DNA of 64,000 nt from NCBI GenBank assembly GCA_050010035.1, contig JBEKLU010000004.1, positions 38,319 through 102,318 on the forward strand. Direction: 5' to 3'. Positions 17,108-25,147 of this stretch are shown piece after piece (within the stretch, counting starts at the first letter, position 1; every line of letters starts with the position of its first letter). Both the position numbers and the translations under genes were made by a program. The notes under the pieces are model-generated. The model was not told where the DNA came from. It ran no database searches and saw nothing but the letters and a program-made list of their open reading frames with translations. Source of the DNA: Roseiarcus sp050010035. GTDB lineage: Bacteria; Pseudomonadota; Alphaproteobacteria; Rhizobiales; Beijerinckiaceae.

Positions 17108-17860
17108 ATGTTCGAGGTCGACGTAAGGGGTTCGGCGCTGACGCTGACGATGGCGCGCGCGCCGGTGAACGCCATCAATCGGGAGTGGATCGACGGCTTC
17201 GGCGCCGTCCTCGACGACTTGGCCGGCCGGCGGGACGTCGCCGTGCTGCTTATCCGCTCGTCGCAACGCGTCTTTTGCGCCGGCGCCGATCTCAAGCTGA
17301 TGCGCGACTGCTTTTCGACCGACGACGGCCCCGATCGCATGGTCGAGACCGTCAGGCGCCTGCAGCGCCTTTACGACCGCATCGAGGCGCTGCCGCAGGT
17401 CGTCGTGGGCGAGATCGGCGGCGCGGCGCACGGCGGCGGGTTCGAGCTGGCGCTCGCCTGCGATCTGCGCGTCGCCGGCGAAAACGCAGCCCTCGGGCTT
17501 CCCGAGGCCCGCCTCGGCCTGCTGCCGGGCGCCGGCGGAACGCAGCGCCTGTCGCGCCTCGCCGGCCCCGGCGTCGCGCGGCGCCTGATCCTGACGGCCG
17601 AAGTCGTCGCCGGCGCCGAGGCGCGCGACTTGGGACTGGTTCAATGGGCCGTGCCGGCCGATCGATTGGCCGATTTCGCCAGGGGCGTCGTCGAGCGCAT
17701 CGCGCAACTGTCGCCGGCCGCGCTCGCCGCCTGCAAGCGCTGCTTCAGCGCCGCCGACGCCCATCTCGACGCCGGCATGCTCATCGAGCTCCTGGAGACC
17801 CACAAATTGTTCAACGCCGCCGACACCCGGAAAAGGGTCAAGGCGTTTCTCGACAGGTGA
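17108..17860 (+). CDS. Enoyl-CoA hydratase/isomerase
   Basis: The 250-residue crotonase-fold protein shows CAGADLKLM (first oxyanion-hole region), IGGAAHGGGFELALACDLRVAG (second), and the catalytic pattern LPEARLGLLPGAGGTQRLSRLAG, in which the Glu residues of classical enoyl-CoA hydratase are kept. It probably hydrates an enoyl-CoA in this operon. The ATG at 17108 lies just after the operator; the nearby GGTGA (17099-17103) is a modest ribosome site. The next gene starts 10 bases after the stop. The substrate may be aliphatic or alicyclic. Confidence 0.85.
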   Translation: MFEVDVRGSALTLTMARAPVNAINREWIDGFGAVLDDLAGRRDVAVLLIRSSQRVFCAGADLKLMRDCFSTDDGPDRMVETVRRLQRLYDRIEALPQVVVGEIGGAAHGGGFELALACDLRVAGENAALGLPEARLGLLPGAGGTQRLSRLAGPGVARRLILTAEVVAGAEARDLGLVQWAVPADRLADFARGVVERIAQLSPAALAACKRCFSAADAHLDAGMLIELLETHKLFNAADTRKRVKAFLDR

Positions 17861-17870
17861 GGAGCACGAC

Positions 17871-18611
17871 ATGAGACTGGATGGAAAGACCGCCGTCGTC
17901 ACCGGAGCCGCGTCCGGCATCGGCCGCGCCACCGCCGAGACCCTGGCCCGAGCCGGCGCGAACGTGATCATCGCCGATCTTTCCGCCGACAAGGGCGAGC
18001 AGGAGGCCGAGCGCCTGCGCGGCGATGGGCTGAAGGCCAGCTACGTCGCGATCGACGTCGCCTCCGACGATTCCATCGCCGCCTTCGCCAAGACGGTGCT
18101 GGGCCGCGGCGAAGTGCACGTGCTGGTGAACGGCGCGGGCTTCGGCAAGGGGCAGCCCTTCGTCGACAACGACGCGGCGTTCTGGGAGCGCGTCGTCGAC
18201 ATCAACTTCCTCGGGCCGGTCAAGCTGACGCGCGCCCTGCTCGGGCCGATGATCGAGCGCAAGTCGGGCAAGATCGTCAACGTGGCGAGCGACGCCGGGC
18301 GAGTGGGAAGTTCCGGCGAGACCGTCTACGCCGGGGCGAAGGGCGGGCTCATCGCCTTCACCAAGAGCCTGGCTCGCGAGATGGCGCGCTATTCGATCAA
18401 CGTGAATTGCGTCTGCCCCGGCCCCACGGAAACGCCGATGCTGATGGTCCTGCCCGAGAACCATCTCGAGGCCTTCAAGCGCGCCATTCCGATGCGCCGG
18501 TTCGGCCAGCCGGCCGACATCGCCAACGCGATCCTATTCTTCGCCAGCGACCTGTCGAGCTACATCACCGGGCAGACGCTCAGCGTTTCCGGCGGCTTGA
18601 CCATGGCCTGA
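17871..18611 (+). CDS. SDR, 2-hydroxycyclohexanecarboxyl-CoA dehydrogenase (BadH)-like
   Basis: This 246-residue classical SDR has TGAASGIGRA at the start, VNGAG in place of NNAG, VASDAGR, the YAGAK active-site pair and VNCVCPGPTETPM. Sequence style and neighbours (hydratases and acyl-CoA dehydrogenase) recall BadH of Rhodopseudomonas, which oxidises the 2-hydroxy-CoA formed from cyclohexenecarboxyl-CoA. A straight-chain 3-hydroxyacyl-CoA dehydrogenase role is equally possible. GAGGAG sits just upstream of the ATG. It is the second gene of the hydratase operon. Confidence 0.7.
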   Translation: MRLDGKTAVVTGAASGIGRATAETLARAGANVIIADLSADKGEQEAERLRGDGLKASYVAIDVASDDSIAAFAKTVLGRGEVHVLVNGAGFGKGQPFVDNDAAFWERVVDINFLGPVKLTRALLGPMIERKSGKIVNVASDAGRVGSSGETVYAGAKGGLIAFTKSLAREMARYSINVNCVCPGPTETPMLMVLPENHLEAFKRAIPMRRFGQPADIANAILFFASDLSSYITGQTLSVSGGLTMA

Positions 18612-18641
18612 TCCAATCCCTGCGAACACGAGGAGACAGAC

Positions 18642-19472
18642 GTGCAGACTTTCCCAGCCGCGCAATACAAGGCGACCCATTTTCAGTGGGAGGTCGCAGG
18701 CAAGGTCGCGACCATCACGCTCAATCGGCCCGAGCGCAAGAATCCGCTGACCTTCGACAGCTACGCCGAGCTCGGCGGCCTGTTCCGCAAGCTCGCTCAC
18801 GCCGGCGACGTGAAGAGCGTGGTCGTCACCGGCTCGGGCGGCAATTTCTGCTCGGGCGGCGACGTGCACGAGATCATCGGGCCGCTGGTGAAGATGCAGG
18901 AGGCCGGCGACATGCCGGGCCTTCTCGCCTTCACGCGCATGACGGGCGAGCTGGTCAAGGCGATGCGCCATTGCCCGCAGCCGATCGTCGCGGCGGTCGA
19001 CGGCATCTGCGCCGGCGCCGGCGCGATCGTCGCGATGGCGTCCGATATACGGATCGGCACGCCGCGGACGAAGACGGCGTTCCTGTTCGTGCGCGTCGGC
19101 CTCGCCGGCGCCGACATGGGCGCCTGCGCGATCCTGCCGCGCATCATCGGGCAAGGGCGCGCCTCCGAGCTGCTCTACACCGGGCGCGTCATGACGGCGG
19201 AAGAGGCCGACAAATGGGGCTTCTACAACCGCCTCGTCGCGCCCGAGCAGGTGTTGGCGGAGGCCCAGTCGCTGGCCAAGGAGCTCGCCGATGGCCCGAC
19301 CTTCGGCCACGCCATGACCAAGACCTGCCTGCACCAGGAATGGGCGATGGACGTCGACTCGGCGATCGAAGCCGAGGCCCAGGCCCAGGCCATCTGCATG
19401 CAGACCAAAGATTACGGCCGCGCCTATCGCGCCTTCGTCGCCAAGCAGAAGCCGGTCTTCGAGGGGGATTGA
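18642..19472 (+). CDS. Enoyl-CoA hydratase family protein
   Basis: The 276-residue crotonase-like protein has the two oxyanion-hole regions FCSGGDVHEII and AAVDGICAGAGAIVAMASDIRIG, and a distinctive FLFVRVGLAGADMGACAILPRIIGQGRASELL. The sequence around the catalytic acids differs from the first hydratase in the operon, so this may be an isomerase or hydrolase rather than a second hydratase. The start is a GTG with GAGGAG about 7 bases upstream. Its TGA overlaps the next ATG (TGATG at 19470), coupling it to the acyl-CoA dehydrogenase. Confidence 0.8.
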   Translation: MQTFPAAQYKATHFQWEVAGKVATITLNRPERKNPLTFDSYAELGGLFRKLAHAGDVKSVVVTGSGGNFCSGGDVHEIIGPLVKMQEAGDMPGLLAFTRMTGELVKAMRHCPQPIVAAVDGICAGAGAIVAMASDIRIGTPRTKTAFLFVRVGLAGADMGACAILPRIIGQGRASELLYTGRVMTAEEADKWGFYNRLVAPEQVLAEAQSLAKELADGPTFGHAMTKTCLHQEWAMDVDSAIEAEAQAQAICMQTKDYGRAYRAFVAKQKPVFEGD

Positions 19473-20653
19473 TGGCCGACCGAAGCTTCCTTTCCTGGCC
19501 GTTCCTGGAGCCGAGGCACCAGGCGTTGCACGACCGCGTCGACGCCTGGGCGAGCGCCAACGTCGCGCCATTGTGCGGCGAGGGCGAGACGAGCGCGGCC
19601 GCTGCCGCGGCCGTTCGTCGCCTCGCCGCGGCGATGGGGGAGGAAGGCTTCCTCGCCACCGCCGTCGGCGGCGACGACGGCTCGCCGCATGGGCCGCTCG
19701 ATACGCGCAGCCTGTGCGTCTGCCGGGACGTGCTGGCGCGCCACGCGGGCCTCGCCGATTTCGCCTTCGCCATGCAGGGTCTCGGCACGGGTCCGATCAG
19801 CCTGTTCGGCACGGCCGAACAGAAGGCGCGCTGGCTGCCTGCGGTCGCTCGAGGGACGGCGATCTCCGCCTTCGCCCTCTCCGAGGCGGAGGCGGGGTCC
19901 GACGTTTCGGCGATCGCGACGCGGGCGCAGCGCGAGGGCGACGATTGGCGGCTCGACGGCGCGAAGACATGGATATCCAACGCCGGCATCGCCGACCTCT
20001 ACGTGGTCTTCGCGCGCACCGGCGAAGGGCCGGGGGCGAAGGGCCTCTCGGCCTTCGTGGTGGAGGCCGGCGCGCCCGGCTTCTCGGTCGCCAAGACGAT
20101 CGACCTCATCGCGCCCCACCCCATCGGCGCGCTCGCCTTCGACGGGGTGAGAGCGCGCGCGGCCGACATGCTGGGATCGCCGGGCGACGGGTTCCGCATC
20201 GCCATGGCGACCTTGGACGTCTTCCGCTCGACCGTCGGCGCCGCCGCCCTCGGTTTCGCGCGCCGGGCGCTGGACGAGGCGCTGCGCCATGCGCGCACGC
20301 GCAAGCTGTTCGGCCAGCCCTTGTCCGATCTCCAGCTGACGCGCGCCAGGCTCGCCGACATGGCCCTCGCCGTCGACGCCGCGGCTCTGTTGATCTATCG
20401 CGCCGCCTGGACCAAGGACGTCAAAGGCGCCCGCATCAGCCGCGAATCCAGCATGGCCAAGCTGTTCGCCACCGAGGAGGCGCAGAAGACGATCGATTCG
20501 GCGGTGCAGATCTTCGGCGGGCTCGGCGTCACCCACGGCCATATCGCCGAGAAGCTCTATCGGGAGATCAGGGCGCTGCGCATCTACGAGGGCGCCAGCG
20601 AGGTGCAGAAACTCGTCATCGCGACGCGGCTGCTCGCTGAAAGCCAAGCCTAG
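19472..20653 (+). CDS. Acyl-CoA dehydrogenase
   Basis: The 393-residue flavoenzyme has the full family layout: an N-terminal helical domain, the FAD loop AISAFALSEAEAGSDVSAI followed by WRLDGAKTWISNAG, and a C-terminal helical domain with RTRKLFGQPLSDLQ, QIFGGLGVTHGHIAEKLYREIRALRIYEGASEVQK. The Glu of IYEGASE is at the usual catalytic-base position. It would introduce a 2,3 double bond into an acyl-CoA and pass electrons to ETF; ETF genes follow at 23316. The upstream part of the long frame is a shadow of the hydratase; the ATG at 19472 is the start. Confidence 0.88.
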   Translation: MADRSFLSWPFLEPRHQALHDRVDAWASANVAPLCGEGETSAAAAAAVRRLAAAMGEEGFLATAVGGDDGSPHGPLDTRSLCVCRDVLARHAGLADFAFAMQGLGTGPISLFGTAEQKARWLPAVARGTAISAFALSEAEAGSDVSAIATRAQREGDDWRLDGAKTWISNAGIADLYVVFARTGEGPGAKGLSAFVVEAGAPGFSVAKTIDLIAPHPIGALAFDGVRARAADMLGSPGDGFRIAMATLDVFRSTVGAAALGFARRALDEALRHARTRKLFGQPLSDLQLTRARLADMALAVDAAALLIYRAAWTKDVKGARISRESSMAKLFATEEAQKTIDSAVQIFGGLGVTHGHIAEKLYREIRALRIYEGASEVQKLVIATRLLAESQA

Positions 20654-20757
20654 GCCCATCGAGGGATCATTCGCCGTGCTTCTCATGCCGATCGCCGAAA
20701 ACCTCGACTGCCGTCATCGGTTTCGGCCGCAGGCGTGAGACGGGGCAAAGCCACGCC

Positions 20758-21477
20758 ATGACGAAGCCTCGCCTGCGTTCCGAGAAGCCTCGCCTGCGCT
20801 CCAACATGGCTTTCGATCAGACGGTCGTGAAAAGCCAGGTCACGGACGAGAAGCTGGTGTTGCGCCGGCGCGAGCAGATCGTCGGCGCGGCGATCGATCT
20901 GTTCTCCCGCCACGGCTATTACCGGACCAGCATCCAGGACGTCGCCCGCAAGGCGGGGGTCAGCATCGGTCTGATCTATCAGTACGCGCCGACGAAGGAA
21001 GACGTTTTGCTGCTGTCGTTGATGAGCGTGCTGGAAACCTACAAGCAAGAGATTCCGCTGGCGGTCAAATCGACGGCCGAGCCGCTCGAGGCGCTGTGGT
21101 CGACTCTCGCCACCTATTGCCGCATCATCGACCGGCGCCGCAGCGCCGCGGTGCTCACCTATCGGTCGACCAATTCTCTGCGACCCGAACAGCGGCAATT
21201 CATCAAGCAGCTCGAGATCGAGACCAACGAGCTCGTCGCAAGGCGAATTCGCGACTGCGTCGCCGCCGGCCTCTTTCGCGAAGTCGACGTCGACCTCGTC
21301 ACCTATCAGTTGGTGCTCTACGCCCATGCCTGGGCGTTGAAACATTGGCGCCTGAGCCAGTTGGCGACGATCGAAAGCTACATCGAAAAAGGCTTCGACT
21401 TCTTCGTGCGCGCGATGGCGAACCCTGAGGGCATGGCGCAATACGATCGGTTCCTTGCGGCCAAGCGCCGCGGCTGA
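20758..21477 (+). CDS. TetR-family transcriptional regulator
   Basis: The 239-residue protein has an N-terminal TetR helix-turn-helix (RREQIVGAAIDLFSRHGYYRTSIQDVARKAGVSIGLIYQYAPTKEDVLLLSL) and a helical ligand-binding domain. It follows the hydratase/acyl-CoA dehydrogenase operon by about 100 bases and is the likely binder of the palindrome at 17080-17101; acyl-CoA thioesters are typical ligands of this type. The first 16 residues contain a small duplication, KPRLRSEKPRLRSN, from a 21-bp tandem DNA repeat (20764 and 20785), so the true start may be the Met codon at 20806. Confidence 0.82.
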   Translation: MTKPRLRSEKPRLRSNMAFDQTVVKSQVTDEKLVLRRREQIVGAAIDLFSRHGYYRTSIQDVARKAGVSIGLIYQYAPTKEDVLLLSLMSVLETYKQEIPLAVKSTAEPLEALWSTLATYCRIIDRRRSAAVLTYRSTNSLRPEQRQFIKQLEIETNELVARRIRDCVAAGLFREVDVDLVTYQLVLYAHAWALKHWRLSQLATIESYIEKGFDFFVRAMANPEGMAQYDRFLAAKRRG

Positions 21478-21572
21478 GGCCGCAGCGCTTGGCGGACGCC
21501 CTCGCCGCCCGAGCCTCTCCGCCGGCGGGCCTGTCGCGATCCTACGCTTGACAGGCCGTCCACCCGCGGCTA

Positions 21573-21599
21573 AAGTTTATCAGATCATCAGATAAACTT
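21573..21599. promoter_or_regulatory. Operator palindrome upstream of flavoprotein/ETF operon
   Basis: Arms AAGTTTATC and GATAAACTT (9 bp, perfect) enclose a near-palindromic centre containing GAT-C-ATC, so the 27-bp site is symmetric except for one pair. A closely related word, GATCATCTGATAAACT, occurs at 27988-28003 at the 5' end of the GntR gene. The site is 39 bases before the flavoprotein ATG, a typical repressor position. Binding by the GntR protein is inferred from the shared word. Confidence 0.75.
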
Positions 21600-21637
21600 C
21601 AGCGGATCCAATTCCGACGACAACAAGGGGGGCGACC

Positions 21638-23299
21638 ATGGCCGACGCATCCTACGACGCCATCGTGATCGGCGGGGGTCACCACGCCACCATCGTCTCG
21701 TGCTATCTGGCCAAGGCGGGCTTGAACGTCGCCGTGCTGGAAGGGCACACCGCGCTGGGAGGCGGCGCGGTCAGCGAGGAGGCGCCGGCCCCCGGCTTCC
21801 GACAAAACCCGCACGCGCATTTCACCCGCTTCTACGGCCATCCCGCCTACACCGATTTCAACCTGCGCGAGGAAGGGCTGGAATACGTCTTCCCCGAGCA
21901 GAACGAGGGGATGATCTTCGAGGACGGCTCCAGCTTCATCGGCTATTCGGCCTACCGGGTCGTCGACCAGGCGACGGGCCGCGCCGAAGAGGCGCCCGAC
22001 AACGTCCGCAAGACCTACGATCAGATCAAGGCGTTCTCGCAGCGCGACGCCGACATGTACCTGAAGCTGTTCGACCAGTATCACAAGCATTGGAAGAAGG
22101 CCTTCCATACGCACCGCTTCACCGCGCCCACGCCGTGGGGCACACCGGACGCGCTGGAGGCTCTGTGCGACATCCCCGACAGCGGCGTCGAGCCGGTGCA
22201 CCAATTCATGTCGGTGCGGCAGATCGCCTACGACTTTTTCGAAAGCCCTGAACTGCGCACGCTGTTCATGCGCGCGACGCCGACCTCGGGCGGCTGCTTC
22301 CCCGACGATCCCATGGGTCTGCAGAGCCTGGTCCACGTCATGGGGCTGGTGCTGTCGTTCGAGCCGGCCGCGATCGTCAAAGGCGGCACGCAGTCGATCA
22401 CCGATGCGCTGGTCAAAGCGGGCAAGAAGCTCGGCGTGCACTATCTCACCGGGCATGAGGTCGATCAGATCATCGTCGAGAACGGCGCCGCGGTCGGCGT
22501 CCAACTGGCCCGCGGCGGCAGCGTCAGAGCGCCTCTGGTGGTGTCCGATCTCGGCGTGCCGCAAACCTTCCTGCGCCTGCTGCGCAAGCATCCGATCGCC
22601 GACAAGCTGCTCCACCGCGTCAAGAACATTCATTACGACCGCGGCCAGATCTTCTGGGGCAACGTGGCGATGCACGAATTGCCCAAGTACACGGCCGACA
22701 ACGTCAATCCCGGCGTTGGCTCGCAGCCGCGCCTCTACACCGGCGCCAAAGATCCCGAGTATTTGGCCAGCCGCTACCAGCACGACATTTTCCTGCTCGG
22801 CTTCCCGCAGCAGCCTTACATCCTGACCGCGCCCGACAGCATCTGGGACCGCACCCGCGCGCCGGAAGGCAAGCACACCATCCTGATCGAGGACTTCACG
22901 GCGCCGGCTCGCCTGTTTTCGGCGCGCGACTGGGGACGCATCAAGGAGGAGTTCACGGAGCGGGCGCTGGAGGAATGGCGCAAATACGCGCCGAACATGA
23001 CGAAAGACAACATCATCGGCACGCGCATCTACGGCCCCTATGACGTGCAGGCCGGCAAGCCCGACATGATCGAGGGCGGTTGGACCGAAGGCTCGATGTT
23101 CGCCTCGCAACTCGGCCGTTTCCGGCCGTTCCCCGAGCTTTCCGGCTTCCGCACCCCGGTCAAGAATCTCTACATGTGCTCGTCCAACCTGCATTCGGCG
23201 GGCGGCATCGGCCGCGGCTCGAGCTACATCGCCTACAAGGTCATCGCCGAGGATCGCGGTCTGGCGCGGATCTGGGAGCAGGCCGGGCGCCAGTTCTAA
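21638..23299 (+). CDS. FAD-dependent oxidoreductase, phytoene-desaturase-like
   Basis: The 553-residue protein opens with a dinucleotide-binding motif (AIVIGGGHHATIVSCYLAKAGLNVAVLEGHTALGGGAVSEE) and ends with the family's second FAD segment (NLYMCSSNLHSAGGIGRGSSYIAYKVI). This is the phytoene-dehydrogenase/CrtO-like group, many members of which do not act on carotenoids. No other carotenoid gene is present. The gene leads an operon with etfB, etfA and an Fe-S membrane protein, so a role as an ETF-linked dehydrogenase or desaturase of a catabolic intermediate is inferred. A GGGGGG stretch lies before the ATG. Confidence 0.75.
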   Translation: MADASYDAIVIGGGHHATIVSCYLAKAGLNVAVLEGHTALGGGAVSEEAPAPGFRQNPHAHFTRFYGHPAYTDFNLREEGLEYVFPEQNEGMIFEDGSSFIGYSAYRVVDQATGRAEEAPDNVRKTYDQIKAFSQRDADMYLKLFDQYHKHWKKAFHTHRFTAPTPWGTPDALEALCDIPDSGVEPVHQFMSVRQIAYDFFESPELRTLFMRATPTSGGCFPDDPMGLQSLVHVMGLVLSFEPAAIVKGGTQSITDALVKAGKKLGVHYLTGHEVDQIIVENGAAVGVQLARGGSVRAPLVVSDLGVPQTFLRLLRKHPIADKLLHRVKNIHYDRGQIFWGNVAMHELPKYTADNVNPGVGSQPRLYTGAKDPEYLASRYQHDIFLLGFPQQPYILTAPDSIWDRTRAPEGKHTILIEDFTAPARLFSARDWGRIKEEFTERALEEWRKYAPNMTKDNIIGTRIYGPYDVQAGKPDMIEGGWTEGSMFASQLGRFRPFPELSGFRTPVKNLYMCSSNLHSAGGIGRGSSYIAYKVIAEDRGLARIWEQAGRQF

Positions 23300-23315
23300 A
23301 CACCAGGAGATCGGC

Positions 23316-24128
23316 ATGCGCGCCGTCGTCTGTCTCAAGCAGGTCATCGATCCGCTGACCCCCGCCACGTCGCTCGCGCTCGACGCGCGGGACAAGAAGA
23401 TTCGCGCCAGCGCCGCGAGCCCGCCGGTGATCAACGGGTTCGACGAACAGGGCATCGAGGCGGCGCTGCGCCTGCGCGAGACGATCAAGGATCTCGAGAT
23501 CGTCTGCGTGGCGGCGGGCGACCGCTTCAACGCCGACGTGATGAAACGGGCGCTGGCGGTCGGCGCCGATCAGCTCGTCCTGGTGCAGGACCCGTCTCTC
23601 GACACGTGGAACTCCTATCCGATCGCCGCGGCGCTGGCCGCCGCGATCCGGCAGATCGGCGGCGCCGATCTGATCCTGTGCGGCCGCCAAGGCTCCGACT
23701 GGGACAACGGGCTCGTGCCCTACATCCTCGCCGAGCTGCTCGCCATGCCGCTGCTGACGCTCGCCAGGCGCGTCAGCGTGACCGACGGCAAGCGCGTCGA
23801 GATCGAGCGCGTGCTCGCGGACGGCTCCATGACCATGGAGGCCGCCCTGCCGGCGGTGGTGACGGTGACCAGCGAACTGGGCCCGCTGCGCCTTCCCAGT
23901 GTCGCGGCGCGTCTGTCGGCGGCGCGCAAGAAGCCGCGCCAGATCGCGCTCGCCGAGCTCGGCGTCGCCGAGGCGCCGGCGCGGGCGCCGGAGGTCATCG
24001 ATCTCGCGATCCCCGTGACCGGGCGCAACTGCACCTTCATCGAGGCCGCGGACGGTTCGGTCGCCGGCGCGCGCCTCGCCGAGACCTTGTTGCAAGCCGG
24101 GACCGTTCGCCTCGGCGGGGAGCGCTAG
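23316..24128 (+). CDS. etfB: Electron transfer flavoprotein, beta subunit
   Basis: EtfB (270 aa) starts with MRAVVCLKQVIDP, the standard beta-subunit N-terminus, and contains the AMP-binding region (LILCGRQGSDWDNGLVPYILAELLAMPLLTLA). The recognition loop seen in mitochondrial-type beta subunits is replaced by a sequence closer to the FixA/anaerobic group. With EtfA it forms the soluble carrier that accepts electrons from acyl-CoA dehydrogenases. AGGAG lies 7 bases upstream. The alpha gene starts 2 bases after the stop. Confidence 0.9.
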   Translation: MRAVVCLKQVIDPLTPATSLALDARDKKIRASAASPPVINGFDEQGIEAALRLRETIKDLEIVCVAAGDRFNADVMKRALAVGADQLVLVQDPSLDTWNSYPIAAALAAAIRQIGGADLILCGRQGSDWDNGLVPYILAELLAMPLLTLARRVSVTDGKRVEIERVLADGSMTMEAALPAVVTVTSELGPLRLPSVAARLSAARKKPRQIALAELGVAEAPARAPEVIDLAIPVTGRNCTFIEAADGSVAGARLAETLLQAGTVRLGGER

Positions 24129-24130
24129 CC

Positions 24131-25126
24131 ATGTCCGGCATTCTGATCGTCGCCGAAGTCGACGCGGGCGCGTTGCGGCCGGAATTCTGGGAGCTGGCGA
24201 CGGTGGCGCGCGCCATGTCCGCTTCCGTTCCCGGCGGCGTCGCCGTCGCCGTCATCGGCGCCGGCGTGGATGCGGCGGCGCGGCAGGCGGCCGGCGCCCG
24301 TCCCGACAAGCTTCACGTGATCGACGACGAACGTCTGGCGAACCCCTGGCCGGAGGCGCACGCGGCGGCGCTGATCCAACTGTGCGGCGAGCTCGCGCCG
24401 CGCATGGTGCTCGCCCCGCGCACGATCCTCGGCGCCGAAATGGCCGCGCGCCTCGCGGTGCGCCGCGGCTGGCCCTTGGTGCAGGACGCCGTCAAGCTCG
24501 AAGTCGCGCCGGAGGGGGCGCTGACGGCGGTGCGCCCGGTTTCCGGCGGCGCCGTCGCCGCGACGGTGCGCGCCGGCCCCGGCCCGTGGGTCGTCGTGCC
24601 GCGCCCGCGCGCCTTTGCGCCTCTCGAGCCCGTCGAGCAGTTCGAGATCGCGCCGGCGCGCCACGCCTTCGCGCCGCCCGCGTTGGCGACGGCCTGCGGA
24701 ACGCCGAAACGAATCGCGCTCGAAGGCCTCGGCGTCGATCGCGCCAGGATCGTCGTGTCGGGGGGCGGCGGGCTGGGCGGCCCCGGGCCTTTCGCCTTGC
24801 TGCGCGAGGTCGCCGACCTCATGGGCGGGGCGGTCGGCGCCTCGCGCGTCGCCGTCGATTCCGGCTGGGCGGCGCAGGCCCAACAGGTCGGCCTCACCGG
24901 CAAGACGATCGCGCCCGACCTCTATATCGCCGTCGGCATTTCCGGCGCGATCCAGCACCTCGTCGGATGCTCGTCGTCGCAAGTCATCGTCGCCGTCAAC
25001 AGCGACCCCGCCGCGCCCATTTTCGGCGTCGCCAATTACGGCGTGGTCGGCGACTGGAAGGAAGTCATGACGGCGTTCCGCGATACGCTCGCCGCCCGCG
25101 CGCCGCAGTCCGGACGCGCCGCATGA
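24131..25126 (+). CDS. etfA: Electron transfer flavoprotein, alpha subunit
   Basis: EtfA (331 aa) has the alpha-subunit FAD domain: ARIVVSGGGGLGGPGPFALLREVADLMGGAVGASRVAVDSGW, then GLTGKTIAPDLYIAVGISGAIQHLVGCSSSQVIVAVNSDPAAPIFGVANYGVVGDW. Both are family hallmarks for FAD binding. The N-terminal domain is shorter and less conserved. The ATG at 24131 with GGGGAG about 8 bases upstream is used; the frame before it is a shadow of etfB. An Fe-S oxidoreductase gene follows after 21 bases, giving a complete electron route. Confidence 0.92.
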   Translation: MSGILIVAEVDAGALRPEFWELATVARAMSASVPGGVAVAVIGAGVDAAARQAAGARPDKLHVIDDERLANPWPEAHAAALIQLCGELAPRMVLAPRTILGAEMAARLAVRRGWPLVQDAVKLEVAPEGALTAVRPVSGGAVAATVRAGPGPWVVVPRPRAFAPLEPVEQFEIAPARHAFAPPALATACGTPKRIALEGLGVDRARIVVSGGGGLGGPGPFALLREVADLMGGAVGASRVAVDSGWAAQAQQVGLTGKTIAPDLYIAVGISGAIQHLVGCSSSQVIVAVNSDPAAPIFGVANYGVVGDWKEVMTAFRDTLAARAPQSGRAA

Positions 25127-25147
25127 CAGCCGGGCGGGCTCACTGAG

